NCBI GenBank assembly: GCA_945868085.1
Contig: CAMBKF010000003.1
Location: 33,119-97,118, forward strand
Direction of reading: 5' to 3'
Source: an uncultured Oscillibacter sp.
GTDB lineage: Bacteria; Bacillota; Clostridia; Oscillospirales; Oscillospiraceae
DNA: 64,000 nt
Shown here: one piece after another, positions 1 through 9,700 of the stretch
Numbering within the stretch: position 1 is the first letter of the stretch
How the letters are laid out: each line of letters opens with the position of its first letter
Position numbers and translations under genes: made by a program
The notes under the pieces: model-generated
What the model was told of the DNA's origin: nothing
The model's input: the letters and a program-made list of their open reading frames with translations, nothing else
The model's database searches: none

Positions 1-1097
1 TCATCGCCTGCTCCCACCTGGGCAAGCCCGAGCCGGTGTTTGACAAGTGGGTGAAAAAGCAGCTGGAGAAGGGCAAGGATCCCGCCGAGCTGACGGAGGA
101 GGCCTGGAAAAAGTCCCTGCAGAAGCTGACCCTGGCCCCTGTGGCGGAGCGCCTGTCCCAGCTGCTGGGCCAGGAAGTGCTCTTTGCCCATGACGTGGTG
201 GGCCAGGACGCCGCCGCCAAGGCCGCTGCTCTGCAGCCGGGCCAGGTCCTGCTGCTGGAGAACACACGCTTTGAAAAGGGCGAGACCAAGAACGACCCGG
301 AGTTTGCCAAAAAACTGGCCTCCTTTGCGGATATTTATGTGTCCGACGCTTTTGGCGCCGTACACCGGGCCCATGCCTCCACCGCAGGTGTGGCGGCCTA
401 TCTGCCCGCCGTGTCCGGCTTCCTGATCGAAAAGGAGCTGCGGGTCATGGGCGGCGCGCTGGAAAATCCCAAGCGGCCCCTGGTGGCCATTCTGGGCGGC
501 AGCAAGGTCTCCTCCAAGATCGGCGTTATCAATAACCTGCTGGAGATCGCCGACACCATTATCATCGGCGGCGGCATGGCCTATACCTTCTCCGCTGCCC
601 AGGGCGGCAGGATCGGCGACTCCCTGCTGGAGAGCGACTGGATGGATTATGCCAATGAAATGGTGAAAAAGGCGGCGGACAAGGGCGTGAAGCTGCTGCT
701 GCCCGTGGATACCGTCATCGCCGACCGCTTTGCCCCGGACGCCAACACCGCCGTTGTGAAGGCCGGGGAGATCCCCGACGGATGGGAGGGCCTGGACATC
801 GGGCCGGAGACCGTGAAGCTCTACTGCGCCGCTGTGGCGGATGCCGGCACTGTGATCTGGAACGGGCCTATGGGTGTGTTTGAGTTTGACAAGTTTGCCG
901 TGGGCACCCGGGCCGTGGCCGAGGCGCTGAGCAAGACGGACGCCATCACCATCGTGGGCGGCGGCGACAGCGCGGCGGCTGTGGAGCAGCTGGGTTATGC
1001 CGACAAGATGACCCATATCTCCACCGGCGGCGGCGCTTCTCTGGAGTTCCTGGAGGGTAAGGAGCTGCCGGGCGTGGCGTGCCTGCTGGACAAGTAA
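1..1097 (+). CDS. pgk: phosphoglycerate kinase (5' truncated by window edge)
   Basis: Frame opens at base 3 ([11 protein letters not shown]...); [78 protein letters not shown] motifs. Confidence 0.97.
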   Translation, partial: IACSHLGKPEPVFDKWVKKQLEKGKDPAELTEEAWKKSLQKLTLAPVAERLSQLLGQEVLFAHDVVGQDAAAKAAALQPGQVLLLENTRFEKGETKNDPEFAKKLASFADIYVSDAFGAVHRAHASTAGVAAYLPAVSGFLIEKELRVMGGALENPKRPLVAILGGSKVSSKIGVINNLLEIADTIIIGGGMAYTFSAAQGGRIGDSLLESDWMDYANEMVKKAADKGVKLLLPVDTVIADRFAPDANTAVVKAGEIPDGWEGLDIGPETVKLYCAAVADAGTVIWNGPMGVFEFDKFAVGTRAVAEALSKTDAITIVGGGDSAAAVEQLGYADKMTHISTGGGASLEFLEGKELPGVACLLDK

Positions 1098-1306
1098 GCA
1101 AACCGCCGGTTCCGACCCTGTTGCGGTGCCCAAAATTTCTGCGCTGCCTTACGGCGGACGCTGGAAATTTTGACCGCGGCCACTCGTTCGCCGCGCTGCA
1201 TCCGCCACTGGCGGCGCGCGGCTCTCTCCCCACCGGCGGCGGCGCTTCCCTGGAGTTCCTGGAAGGTAAGGAGCTGCCGGGCGTGGCGTGCCTGCTGGAT
1301 AAGTAA
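1022..1306 (+). repeat. 76-bp direct duplication of the pgk 3' end (1022-1097 and 1231-1306) flanking a palindromic insertion
   Basis: Copies differ at 3 positions, all synonymous; both encode [24 protein letters not shown]-stop. Confidence 0.93.
1110..1226 (-). repeat. Dispersed palindromic repeat (copy 1)
   Basis: Reverse complement nearly identical to 23703-23775 (gagtggccgcggtcaaaattt..agcgtccgccgtaaggc.gcgcagaaattttgggcaccgcaaca). Confidence 0.9.
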
Positions 1307-1363
1307 ATCCGCATAAATTCTAAAATCAATATCAATAATGTGTAGGAGTTAAATGAGAAAATT

Positions 1364-2137
1364 ATGAATCGCAGATATCGCAAGACCATCATCGCCGGCA
1401 ACTGGAAGATGAACAAGACCGCCTCCGAGACCAAGAAATTCGCCGAAGAACTCAAGCGCCTGCTGCCCCGCACCAAGTGGTGCGACGTGGTGGTGTGCGT
1501 GCCCGCCGTGAATATCCCCGCTGCCATGAAGGCCTTCAAAGATCTGCGGGTGTCTGTGGGCGCACAGAATGTGTTCTATGAAAAGAGCGGCGCCTACACC
1601 GGCGAGGTGTCGGCGGATATGCTGAAGGATCTGGGTGTAAAATATGTTATCATCGGCCACTCCGAGCGCCGGCAGTATTTCGGCGAGACCGACTTCACCG
1701 TGAATAAAAAGGTCATTGCGGCGCTGGAGGCGGGCCTGCACCCCATCATCTGCGTGGGCGAGACCCTGGACCAGCGGGAGCTGGGCGTGACCATGGAGCT
1801 CATCGCCCTGCAGCTCAAGTCCGCCCTGGCCGGCGTGCCGGCGGAAAAGGCCCGCAAGTGCGTCATCGCCTATGAGCCCGTGTGGGCTATCGGCACCGGC
1901 AAGACCGCCACCGCCCAGCAGGCGGCAGAGGTCTGCACCTTCATCCGCAGCACCATCCGCCACCTGTACGGCGCGCGCATCGCCCGCTCCGTCACGGTGC
2001 AGTACGGCGGCTCCATGAAGCCCGCCAACGCCGCCGAGCTGCTGGCGCAGCCGGATATCGACGGTGGCCTCATCGGCGGCGCGGCCCTGGACGCGGGCCA
2101 GTTTGTTGACATCATCAATGCAGCCAATCAGGACTGA
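1364..2137 (+). CDS. tpiA: triosephosphate isomerase
   Basis: [53 protein letters not shown]. Confidence 0.97.
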   Translation: MNRRYRKTIIAGNWKMNKTASETKKFAEELKRLLPRTKWCDVVVCVPAVNIPAAMKAFKDLRVSVGAQNVFYEKSGAYTGEVSADMLKDLGVKYVIIGHSERRQYFGETDFTVNKKVIAALEAGLHPIICVGETLDQRELGVTMELIALQLKSALAGVPAEKARKCVIAYEPVWAIGTGKTATAQQAAEVCTFIRSTIRHLYGARIARSVTVQYGGSMKPANAAELLAQPDIDGGLIGGAALDAGQFVDIINAANQD

Positions 2138-2163
2138 GCGCTGAAATAAAGTGAGGGATCGTT

Positions 2164-3678
2164 ATGATGAATAAAACACCCACTGTACTGGTGATCATGG
2201 ACGGCTTCGGCATGGGCACCCCCGGCCCCGGCAACGCCGTATCCCTGGCCAATACCCCGGTGCTGGACCGGCTGTTCGCCGAAAATGCCAACACAACCCT
2301 CTCTGCCTCCGGGCTGGACGTGGGTCTGCCCGCCGGGCAGATGGGCAACAGCGAGGTGGGCCACACCAACATCGGCGGCGGCCGGGTGGTGTTCCAGGAC
2401 CTGCCCAGGATCAGCCGCGCCATTGAAACCGGCGAATTTTTCAAGAATCCCGCCTACAACAAGGCCATGGACGACTGCCTGGAAAAGGGCAGCAGTCTGC
2501 ACCTGTACGGCCTGCTCTCCAACGGCGGCGTACACTCCACGGTGGAGCACCTGTGGGCCCTGCTGCAGATGGCCAAGGACAAGGGCCTGGAGAAGGTCTA
2601 CATCCACGCCTTCCTGGACGGCCGTGATGTGTCCCCCACCAGCGGCAAGGATTTCGTGGCCCAGTGCGAGGAAAAGTGCCGCCAGATCGGCGTAGGCAAG
2701 ATCGCCACCGTTATGGGCCGCTACTACGCCATGGACCGCGACAAGCGCTGGGAGCGGCTGCAGATGGCCTACGACGCCATGGTCTACGGCGAGGGCGTGC
2801 AGAACACCGATCCTGTGGACGCTGTAGCCAAGAGCTATGAAAACGGCATCACGGACGAGTTTGTGGAGCCCGTGGTCTGCGACGGCGAGGGCACTATTTC
2901 CGACAACGACAGCATCATTTTCTTCAACTACCGGCCCGACCGGGCCCGGGAGATCACCCGGGCCATTGTGGACCCGGAGTTTGACGGGTTCCGGCGGGAG
3001 TTTTTCCCCACCACCTATGTCTGCAACACGGAGTACGATGCCTCCATGCCCAACGTGCTGGTGGCCTGGCCCCGGATCGCCGTGAAAAACGGCCTGGGCG
3101 AGTATCTCAGCTCCCTGGGCATGACCCAGCTGCGCATTGCCGAAACGGAGAAGTATGCACATGTGACCTTCTTCTTCAACGGCGGCGTGGAGAAGCAGTA
3201 TCCCGGCGAGGACCGGGTGCTGGTGGCGTCCCCCAAGGTGGCCACCTATGACCTGCAGCCGGAGATGAGCGCCTACGAGGTGTGCGACAAGTGTGTGGAG
3301 CGCATCAGGAGCGGCGAATACGACGTGGTGATCCTGAACTTTGCCAACTGCGACATGGTGGGCCACACCGGCGTGCTCTCCGCCGCCATCAAGGCCGTGG
3401 AGACCGTGGACGAATGTGTGGGCAAAGTGGTGGATGCCACATTGGAGATGGGCGGCATCGCCATGATCACCGCCGACCACGGAAATGCCGAGGTCATGGT
3501 CCAGCCCGACGGCAGCCCCATGACGGCCCATACCACCAACCCGGTGCCCTTCATCCTCTGCGGAGCCGGCAGCGAGCTGCGGCCCGGCCGCCTGGCGGAT
3601 ATTGCCCCCACCATCCTGGATGTGATGGGCCTGGCCTGCCCGCCGGAGATGGACGGCAAAACCCTTATCCTGCGCTGA
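2164..3678 (+). CDS. gpmI: 2,3-bisphosphoglycerate-independent phosphoglycerate mutase
   Basis: VLVIMDGFGMGTPGPGNAVSLA, GQMGNSEVGHTNIGGGR, HAFLDGRDVSPTSG, ITADHGNAE. Confidence 0.97.
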   Translation: MMNKTPTVLVIMDGFGMGTPGPGNAVSLANTPVLDRLFAENANTTLSASGLDVGLPAGQMGNSEVGHTNIGGGRVVFQDLPRISRAIETGEFFKNPAYNKAMDDCLEKGSSLHLYGLLSNGGVHSTVEHLWALLQMAKDKGLEKVYIHAFLDGRDVSPTSGKDFVAQCEEKCRQIGVGKIATVMGRYYAMDRDKRWERLQMAYDAMVYGEGVQNTDPVDAVAKSYENGITDEFVEPVVCDGEGTISDNDSIIFFNYRPDRAREITRAIVDPEFDGFRREFFPTTYVCNTEYDASMPNVLVAWPRIAVKNGLGEYLSSLGMTQLRIAETEKYAHVTFFFNGGVEKQYPGEDRVLVASPKVATYDLQPEMSAYEVCDKCVERIRSGEYDVVILNFANCDMVGHTGVLSAAIKAVETVDECVGKVVDATLEMGGIAMITADHGNAEVMVQPDGSPMTAHTTNPVPFILCGAGSELRPGRLADIAPTILDVMGLACPPEMDGKTLILR

Positions 3679-3693
3679 ATGAATTAAATGTTT

Positions 3694-3738
3694 AAAAAGC
3701 TCACTGCCTGCGCATACTGCAGGCAGTGAGCTTTTTTT
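3694..3738 (+). terminator. Rho-independent terminator after gpmI
   Basis: agctcactgcctg-cgcatactg-caggcagtgagct then T7. Confidence 0.9.
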
Positions 3739-3812
3739 CTGCTTAATTCGGCGGCCGCAGGCCGGATCAGCTGCGGTGTGCGGCCGGTGGCCGCAGGAAA
3801 GGTGTTTTTGTT

Positions 3813-4463
3813 ATGAGTCGGATGAATCACGATAAATCCAGGAGCTTTTTCGGCGGCCGGGGCTTCTACATAGCCCTGGTGCTATGCCTGGCGGCCATCG
3901 GTGTGGCCGGCTATTTCGTCCTGGTGCAGCAGGCGAAGGTGGCGGAGGAGGGTAAGGACAAGCCCGCCGTCCGCCAGGAGACGGTGGAGAATGTGCAGCA
4001 GGCACAGGCCCCGGACCCGGAGCCTGTGCAGGAGACCCTGGAGCCGGAGGAGCTGCTGCCCCAGGTCTGCTCCCCCCTGGACGGCACCACGGTGACGGTG
4101 TTCAGCATGACGGAGCTGATGTATGACGAGACCATGGCCGACTGGCGCACCCACGACGGCGTGGACATCAAGGCCGGGGAGGGCGACGCGGTGAAGACCG
4201 CCGCCGCCGGCACGGTGAAGGAGGTGCGCTATGACGACCTCATGGGCGTCACGGTGGTTATCTCCCACGCGGACGGATACGAGACCCAGTACAGCAGCCT
4301 GCAGCAGGAGCCGCCGGTGGAGCAGGGCAAGACCGTCAAGGCCGGGGACATCATCGGCCTGGTAGGCTCCACCGCCGCCGCGGAGGGCGATGTGGGCCCA
4401 CACCTGCATTTCTCCGTCAGCAAGGGCGGGAAAGTGGTGGACCCGCAGGAGTATGTGAAATAA
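3813..4463 (+). CDS. M23 family metallopeptidase, membrane-anchored (SpoIIQ-like architecture)
   Basis: N-terminal TM, HDGVDIKAGEGDAVKTAAAGTV, GPHLHFSV. Confidence 0.85.
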   Translation: MSRMNHDKSRSFFGGRGFYIALVLCLAAIGVAGYFVLVQQAKVAEEGKDKPAVRQETVENVQQAQAPDPEPVQETLEPEELLPQVCSPLDGTTVTVFSMTELMYDETMADWRTHDGVDIKAGEGDAVKTAAAGTVKEVRYDDLMGVTVVISHADGYETQYSSLQQEPPVEQGKTVKAGDIIGLVGSTAAAEGDVGPHLHFSVSKGGKVVDPQEYVK

Positions 4464-4465
4464 AG

Positions 4466-4540
4466 AACCCGCAGAGATGCGTTCATCTCTGCGGGCAGGG
4501 CGCCGAAAAAATTTTTCGGCGCCCTGCCCGCGTTTTTTTA
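4466..4540 (+). terminator. Tandem hairpins with T-run after the M23 gene
   Basis: cccgcagagatg..catctctgcggg then gggcgccgaaaaaatttttcggcgccc and T7. Confidence 0.8.
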
Positions 4541-4645
4541 ATCTTTTTCAAAAATAAAAAAACGGTTGATTTAAATGGCGAGGGACACCCTTTTGGGTTT
4601 CCCTCACACACGCTTCCCCATCTTTATCGTATATTTCCGATTTTT

Positions 4646-4694
4646 AAGACAATTTGCCCGCAGAGGTGAAAACCAACTCTGCGGGCAAATGTGT
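4646..4694 (-). terminator. Hairpin downstream of the minus-strand uridine-kinase-like gene
   Basis: tttgcccgcagag..ctctgcgggcaaa. Confidence 0.6.
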
Positions 4695-4711
4695 TTTAAG
4701 GGAACTGCCGC

Positions 4712-5644
4712 TCAATACTGGAAGCAGCTGCCGCCTACAAACTCCCGGACGATGGAGTTCAGGGGCACATAGGGGGTGTGCAGGGGCGGCACGCTCTCCA
4801 CCGCCTTCATCAGGTCCGTGAGGCCGTACTGGCTGATGAACTCCGGGGTCAGCTCCTCCCGGAACCGGGGGATCTCCTCCAGGTACTTGGCCAGGATGCA
4901 GGGCTCATAGTCGTGGAAGGTGTCGATATGGATGGCGGCGTTGGGCTTATAGGGCTGGATATACTGCACCTCGCCCCGGTCCACGCTCTGGGCCTTGCGC
5001 ACGGTGTCCTGCAGGGAGTGGCCCCGGGTCTTGTAATCCCGGATCATACGGCGCACCACCCGCAGCTGCTCGGGCCGGACGATCTTGTCGTCATTGGTGA
5101 TGATGCGGGTCCGGGGGGCCACATAGATGCCGTTGGCCTCGCTGCGGAGCCGGTCAAAGATCAGGGGATTGAGCATGTGGATGCCCTCGGCAATGATGAT
5201 GGCGTCCTTGTCGCCCTGCATCTTGCGCCAGCCGCCTGTGTTGCCGGTGACAAAGTCGTACCAGGGCACCTCCACCTCCTGGCCGTCTGCCAGGCGATGG
5301 ATGCAGTCCACCAGCAGATCCCGGTTCACGCAGTAGGGGCTCTCCCAGTCCGTGGCCTCCGGCGGGCGCTGATCCAGGGGCAGGAAGAAATTGTCCATGC
5401 TCAGCATGCACACCTTCACACCCAGGTTCTCCAGGTACTGCTGCAGGCGCATGGCCGTGGTGGTCTTGCCGGAGCCGGAGGGGCCGGTGAGGGCCACGAT
5501 GGGCTTTTTATCCTTGCCGGCCAGAATGGTGGCGGCGGCGGAGCTGATCTTATCGTGAAAGACCTCCTCGCACCGGAGGACGAACTGCTCCTCGTTGCGC
5601 ATGGCGAGATTGATGTTTTCCAAATCGATGACACGCATAAACAA
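4712..5644 (-). CDS. uridine kinase-like nucleoside kinase (P-loop)
   Basis: [46 protein letters not shown]. Confidence 0.85.
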   Translation of the reverse strand: MFMRVIDLENINLAMRNEEQFVLRCEEVFHDKISSAAATILAGKDKKPIVALTGPSGSGKTTTAMRLQQYLENLGVKVCMLSMDNFFLPLDQRPPEATDWESPYCVNRDLLVDCIHRLADGQEVEVPWYDFVTGNTGGWRKMQGDKDAIIIAEGIHMLNPLIFDRLRSEANGIYVAPRTRIITNDDKIVRPEQLRVVRRMIRDYKTRGHSLQDTVRKAQSVDRGEVQYIQPYKPNAAIHIDTFHDYEPCILAKYLEEIPRFREELTPEFISQYGLTDLMKAVESVPPLHTPYVPLNSIVREFVGGSCFQY

Positions 5645-5838
5645 ATACTCCTTTCGGACAGGTATACATAAAACATGCTGCTATTATAGCAGAATCGGAA
5701 CGCAGGTGCAACCTTGAGGTTTCCGAGGCGGAATTATGGATGAAAACGATAGAACAGGTCATTCTATGCGGTAAATCTATTTTACATTCCGGGGATTTGT
5801 GCTATTCTTACGGTAGAACAACGATGGGAGACGATGCC

Positions 5839-6867
5839 ATGGAACAGAGCAAACTCTTTTGCAAGGGCGGCGGCTGCACCGCCAAGCTGGGGGCCGGGGT
5901 GCTGAGCCGGGTGCTGGAGCGGCTGCCGAAATTTCCGGCGGACGAGAACCTGCTCATCGGCTTTGACAGCAAGGATGACGCCGCCGTGTATAAGCTCACC
6001 GATGACGTGGCGGTGGTGCAGACCCTGGACTTTTTCCCGCCCATGGTGGACGATCCCTACACCTTCGGGCAGATCGCGGCCACCAACGCCCTCAGCGACG
6101 TATGGGCCATGGGCGGTGAGGTGAAAACGGCGCTGAACATTGTGTGCTTTCCGGAAAAGTCGGACCTGAATATCCTGGGCGAGATGATGCGCGGCGGCGC
6201 AGAAAAGGTGGCCGAGGCCGGGGGCACCCTGGTAGGCGGCCACTCCATTGCCGACAGCGATGTGAAGTACGGCCTGTCCGTCATGGGTACGGTGCATCCG
6301 GACCGTATCTATGCCAACAACACCCCCCAAAAGGGCGACAAGCTGGTGCTGACCAAGCGGCTGGGTGTGGGTATCCTCTGCACGGCCAATCGGGTGGGGG
6401 AGGCCAGCCAGGAAGCCATGCGGGCCGCTATTGAGTCCATGACCACCCTGAATAAGTATGCCGCCGACTGCTGCCGGAAATACGACGTACACGCCTGCAC
6501 GGATGTGACGGGCTTCAGCTTCCTGGGCCACCTGCACGAGATGCTGGATGGGGCCCACAGCTGCCGCATTGAGGCCGGGGCGGTGCCGGTGTTCGCCGAG
6601 GCTTTGCACCACGCGGATGAATTCCTGCTGACCGCGGCGGGGCAGCGTAACCGCAACCACACGGGCCCCTTTGTGCGCTTTGAGAACGTACCTTTTGCTA
6701 TGGAGGAGGTGCTGTTCGACCCTCAGACCTCTGGCGGGCTGCTGGTGGCGCTGCCCGGCGAACAGACGGCGGCCCTGGTGGAGGACCTGCGGCGCATCGG
6801 CGCCCCGGCGGCCATGGTGGGCGAAGTGACGGACAGCGAGGACATTGAAATTCGCGTGGTTGGATAA
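5839..6867 (+). CDS. selD: selenide, water dikinase
   Basis: [66 protein letters not shown]; best SD before 5839. Confidence 0.93.
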   Translation: MEQSKLFCKGGGCTAKLGAGVLSRVLERLPKFPADENLLIGFDSKDDAAVYKLTDDVAVVQTLDFFPPMVDDPYTFGQIAATNALSDVWAMGGEVKTALNIVCFPEKSDLNILGEMMRGGAEKVAEAGGTLVGGHSIADSDVKYGLSVMGTVHPDRIYANNTPQKGDKLVLTKRLGVGILCTANRVGEASQEAMRAAIESMTTLNKYAADCCRKYDVHACTDVTGFSFLGHLHEMLDGAHSCRIEAGAVPVFAEALHHADEFLLTAAGQRNRNHTGPFVRFENVPFAMEEVLFDPQTSGGLLVALPGEQTAALVEDLRRIGAPAAMVGEVTDSEDIEIRVVG

Positions 6868-6894
6868 CAATAATTGTATTAGGAGGACATAAAA

Positions 6895-7509
6895 ATGCGG
6901 AAAGTGAACGCTATGGGCGATACCTGCCCCATCCCTGTGGTAAAGACAAAGGACGCCATCCGCCAGCTGGGCGCAGACGGCGGCGTGGTGGAGACCCTGG
7001 TGGACAACGAGATCGCCGTGCAGAACCTGACCAAGATGGCGAATCAGAAGGGCTACGGCGTAGAGAGCGAGAAGCTGGGGGAGAACGAGTACCGGGTGAC
7101 CATGACCGTGGGCGCCGGGGCCGACCTGCCCGCCGAGAACGAGGAGACCGTGTGCGTGGTCCCCGCCGGGCAGAAGAATACCGTTGTGGTGGTCAGTGCC
7201 GACCACATGGGTGAGGGCGAAGGAGAGCTGGGCAAGAACCTGCTGAAGGCGTTTCTCTATGCGCTGAGCCAGCAGGAGACTTTGCCCAAGACCATCCTGT
7301 TTTATAACGGCGGCGCGTTCCTCACCTGTGAGGGGTCTCTGTCCCTGGAGGACCTGAAATCTATGGCGGAGCGGGGCGTGGAGATCCTCACCTGCGGCAC
7401 CTGCCTGAATTTCTACGGCCTCACCGAGAAGCTGGCCGTGGGCGGCGTGACCAATATGTACGACATCGTGGAAAAGCAGATGGCTGCGGACCTCATTGTG
7501 AGGCCCTGA
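6895..7509 (+). CDS. yedF: sulfurtransferase-like selenium metabolism protein YedF (TusA/SirA-like N-terminus plus DsrE-like domain)
   Basis: VNAMGDTCPIPVVKTKDAI; ILTCGTCLNFYGLTEKLAVGGVTNMYDIVEK; directly after selD. Confidence 0.88.
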   Translation: MRKVNAMGDTCPIPVVKTKDAIRQLGADGGVVETLVDNEIAVQNLTKMANQKGYGVESEKLGENEYRVTMTVGAGADLPAENEETVCVVPAGQKNTVVVVSADHMGEGEGELGKNLLKAFLYALSQQETLPKTILFYNGGAFLTCEGSLSLEDLKSMAERGVEILTCGTCLNFYGLTEKLAVGGVTNMYDIVEKQMAADLIVRP

Positions 7510-7510
7510 T

Positions 7511-7747
7511 ATGCTGCAGAAGAAACTGTGCCTGGTGGTGACCTTTGACGCCACCGCTGCAGCCATGGCGGCGGAAAAATACTGCCTGGAAAAGGGCGTT
7601 CCCGGGCGGCTGATCCCGGTACCCCGGGAGATCACCGCCGGGTGCGGTCTGGCCTGGAAGGCGGAGGTGGGGCAGGAGAAAGCCGTCACCGCTGCCCTGC
7701 AGGAGGCGGGTATCGCATACAGCGGGGTGCATCAGGTGGTGATTTGA
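7511..7747 (+). CDS. DUF3343 domain-containing protein
   Basis: LVVTFDATAAAMAAEKYCLEKGVPGRLIPVPREITAGCGLAWK; typical selD-yedF neighbour. Confidence 0.85.
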   Translation: MLQKKLCLVVTFDATAAAMAAEKYCLEKGVPGRLIPVPREITAGCGLAWKAEVGQEKAVTAALQEAGIAYSGVHQVVI

Positions 7748-7799
7748 GACGCGGCCACGACCTTGCAGATGCATTTAAGAAGTGCGGTGCAAGCCCGGT

Positions 7800-7945
7800 T
7801 CGGGTCGTCCGGGAGGCCGACCCCTACATACCGCTTGTCGGTAGAACCCCGTAGGGGGCGGCGTCCTCGACGCCCCGTGTGCCCTGCCGGGGTACGGTGA
7901 ATCACGGCGGCGGGGTGAGGGCACCCCGCCCTACGCAATGACAGG
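7800..7945. repeat. Palindromic repeat mosaic (same family as 20.1, 23.9 and 25.3 kb)
   Basis: gggtcgtccgggaggccgacccctac, gtagaaccccgtagggg, ggcggggtgagggcaccccgccctacgcaatgacagg. Confidence 0.85.
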
Positions 7946-8015
7946 TTTTTGTGATAAAAGTCCCGGATCGGCGGCGGTCCGGGACTTTTTGCGGCAAAAA
8001 GGGGTGAATTGATGC

Positions 8016-8044
8016 TTTACAGCGGGGGTAGTTTCGGCTATAAT
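8016..8044 (+). promoter_or_regulatory. sigma-A type promoter of prfB
   Basis: TTTACA - 17 nt - TATAAT. Confidence 0.65.
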
Positions 8045-8082
8045 AGAAAGGCTAAGGAAAATTATCAAAGGAGAAATTGACC

Positions 8083-9207
8083 ATGGCTGTCATTGAATAC
8101 GATGCTTACAAGCAGAAGCTGCTGGCCCTGGAGCCCACGCTGAAGGAGCTGGAGCAGGCACTGAATATTGAGTCCGCCCGGAAGGAGCTGGCCGAGCTGC
8201 AGATCGAGACAGAACAGGAGGGCTTTTGGAACGACGTGGAGCGCAGCCAGCGCATCGCCCAAAAGATCAAGCGGCTGGAGAATAAGATCAAGAAGTACGA
8301 CCACCTGGTCTCCGACTGGGAGGATACCCTGACCCTGTGCGAAATGGCCCAGGAGGAGGACGACGCCAGTCAGCTGGACGAAGTGGCCTCCGGCTATGAG
8401 ACCCTGGAAAAGGAGGTCAGCGACCGGCGCCTGGCGGCCCTGCTCACCGGGGAATATGACGCCAACAACGCCATCCTCACCTTCCACGCCGGCGCCGGCG
8501 GCACCGAGGCCCAGGACTGGACGGAGATGCTCTACCGCATGTATACCCGCTGGGCCGAGCGCCACGGCTTTACCTATCAGCTGCTGGACTACGAGGACGG
8601 CGACGAGGCGGGCATCAAGTCCGCGTCCATCCTCATCGAGGGGGACAACGCCTACGGCTACCTCAAGAGCGAGAACGGCGTACACCGCCTGGTGCGGGTG
8701 AGCCCCTTTGATGCCAATGCCCGGCGGCAGACCAGCTTCTCGGCCCTGGAGGTCATGCCGGAGATCGAGGACGACGGCGAGATCGAGATTCGTCCGGAGG
8801 AGATCGAAATGCAGGTGTTCCGCTCCAGCGGCGCCGGCGGCCAGCACATCAACAAGACGTCCTCTGCCGTGCGGCTCATCCACATCCCCACGGGAGTGGT
8901 GGTATCCTGCCAGACGGAGCGCAGCCAGTTCCAGAACCGGGACAACTGTATGAAGATGCTCCGGGCCAAGCTGGCGGAGATGAAGGCCCAGCAGCACGCA
9001 GAGAAGATCTCCGACATCAAGGGCGTGCAGATGAAGATCGAGTGGGGCAGCCAGATCCGCTCCTATGTGTTCATGCCCTACACCCTGGTGAAGGACACCC
9101 GGACGGGGTATGAGACCGGCAACATCCAGAACGTGATGGACGGCGACATCGACGGATTCATCAACGCCTACCTCACCGCCTCCGCCAACGGGACGCTGAA
9201 AAAGTAA
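8083..9207 (+). CDS. prfB: peptide chain release factor 2
   Basis: AGAGGTEAQDWTEMLYRMYTRWAE, RSSGAGGQHINKTSSAVRLIHIPTG. Confidence 0.95.
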   Translation: MAVIEYDAYKQKLLALEPTLKELEQALNIESARKELAELQIETEQEGFWNDVERSQRIAQKIKRLENKIKKYDHLVSDWEDTLTLCEMAQEEDDASQLDEVASGYETLEKEVSDRRLAALLTGEYDANNAILTFHAGAGGTEAQDWTEMLYRMYTRWAERHGFTYQLLDYEDGDEAGIKSASILIEGDNAYGYLKSENGVHRLVRVSPFDANARRQTSFSALEVMPEIEDDGEIEIRPEEIEMQVFRSSGAGGQHINKTSSAVRLIHIPTGVVVSCQTERSQFQNRDNCMKMLRAKLAEMKAQQHAEKISDIKGVQMKIEWGSQIRSYVFMPYTLVKDTRTGYETGNIQNVMDGDIDGFINAYLTASANGTLKK

Positions 9208-9216
9208 AAAGAGAAC

Positions 9217-9262
9217 ACAAAGCACGCTCCCTATGGCCGCAGCCATAGGGAGCGTGTTTTTG
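9217..9262 (+). terminator. Terminator after prfB
   Basis: cacgctccctatgg-ccgcag-ccatagggagcgtg tttttg. Confidence 0.85.
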
Positions 9263-9280
9263 TATGCTTCCCGGCGGCTG

Positions 9281-9700
9281 CTAATCTGTGGCCTGCAGCT
9301 TGCGGCAGATGCGCAGCAGGGCATCGGCATCCTCCGGGCCGAGCTTTTCCCGCAGCCGGGCCTGGGCATCCTCCCACAGGGCAACGCCGTGGGCCAGGAC
9401 GGATCGGCCTCTCTCCGTCAGAGTGAAGGTCCGGCCGGAGCCGTTGGTGAGGGCCACCAGGCCCTTGCTCTCCAGTTTTTTCACGTTGCGCACCATAGTG
9501 GTGCGGTCCAGCCCCACCCGCTGGGCCCACTGGGTGAGGTTGGCCTTTTCCATGCGGGATAGGTTGATGAGCAGATAGTACTGGGGAACGGACAGGCCCG
9601 ACGGGGCCAGCATTTTGTCATAGTACGCCGTGGCCCACAGGGCGCCCCGGCGCAGATTGGTGCAGTAACAGGGGCTTTCGTACATGGATGCCCTCCTCAC
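9281..9700 (-). CDS. MarR family transcriptional regulator
   Basis: LTQWAQRVGLDRTTMVRNVKKLESKGLVALTNGSGRTFTLTERGRSVL. Confidence 0.88.
   Translation of the reverse strand: MRRASMYESPCYCTNLRRGALWATAYYDKMLAPSGLSVPQYYLLINLSRMEKANLTQWAQRVGLDRTTMVRNVKKLESKGLVALTNGSGRTFTLTERGRSVLAHGVALWEDAQARLREKLGPEDADALLRICRKLQATD

Noticed and set aside
5782-7689. Long minus-strand ORF opposite selD-yedF
   Set aside because: Low-complexity His/Gly/Val-rich translation typical of the antisense of a GC-rich gene.
7745-7860. Possible tRNA-Sec after the selenium genes (ggttcgggtc-like T-loop)
   Set aside because: No consistent acceptor/anticodon arms; the segment is better explained by palindromic repeat modules.
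8083-8200. Programmed frameshift in prfB
   Set aside because: The ORF is continuous from its start; no in-frame TGA near codon 25.
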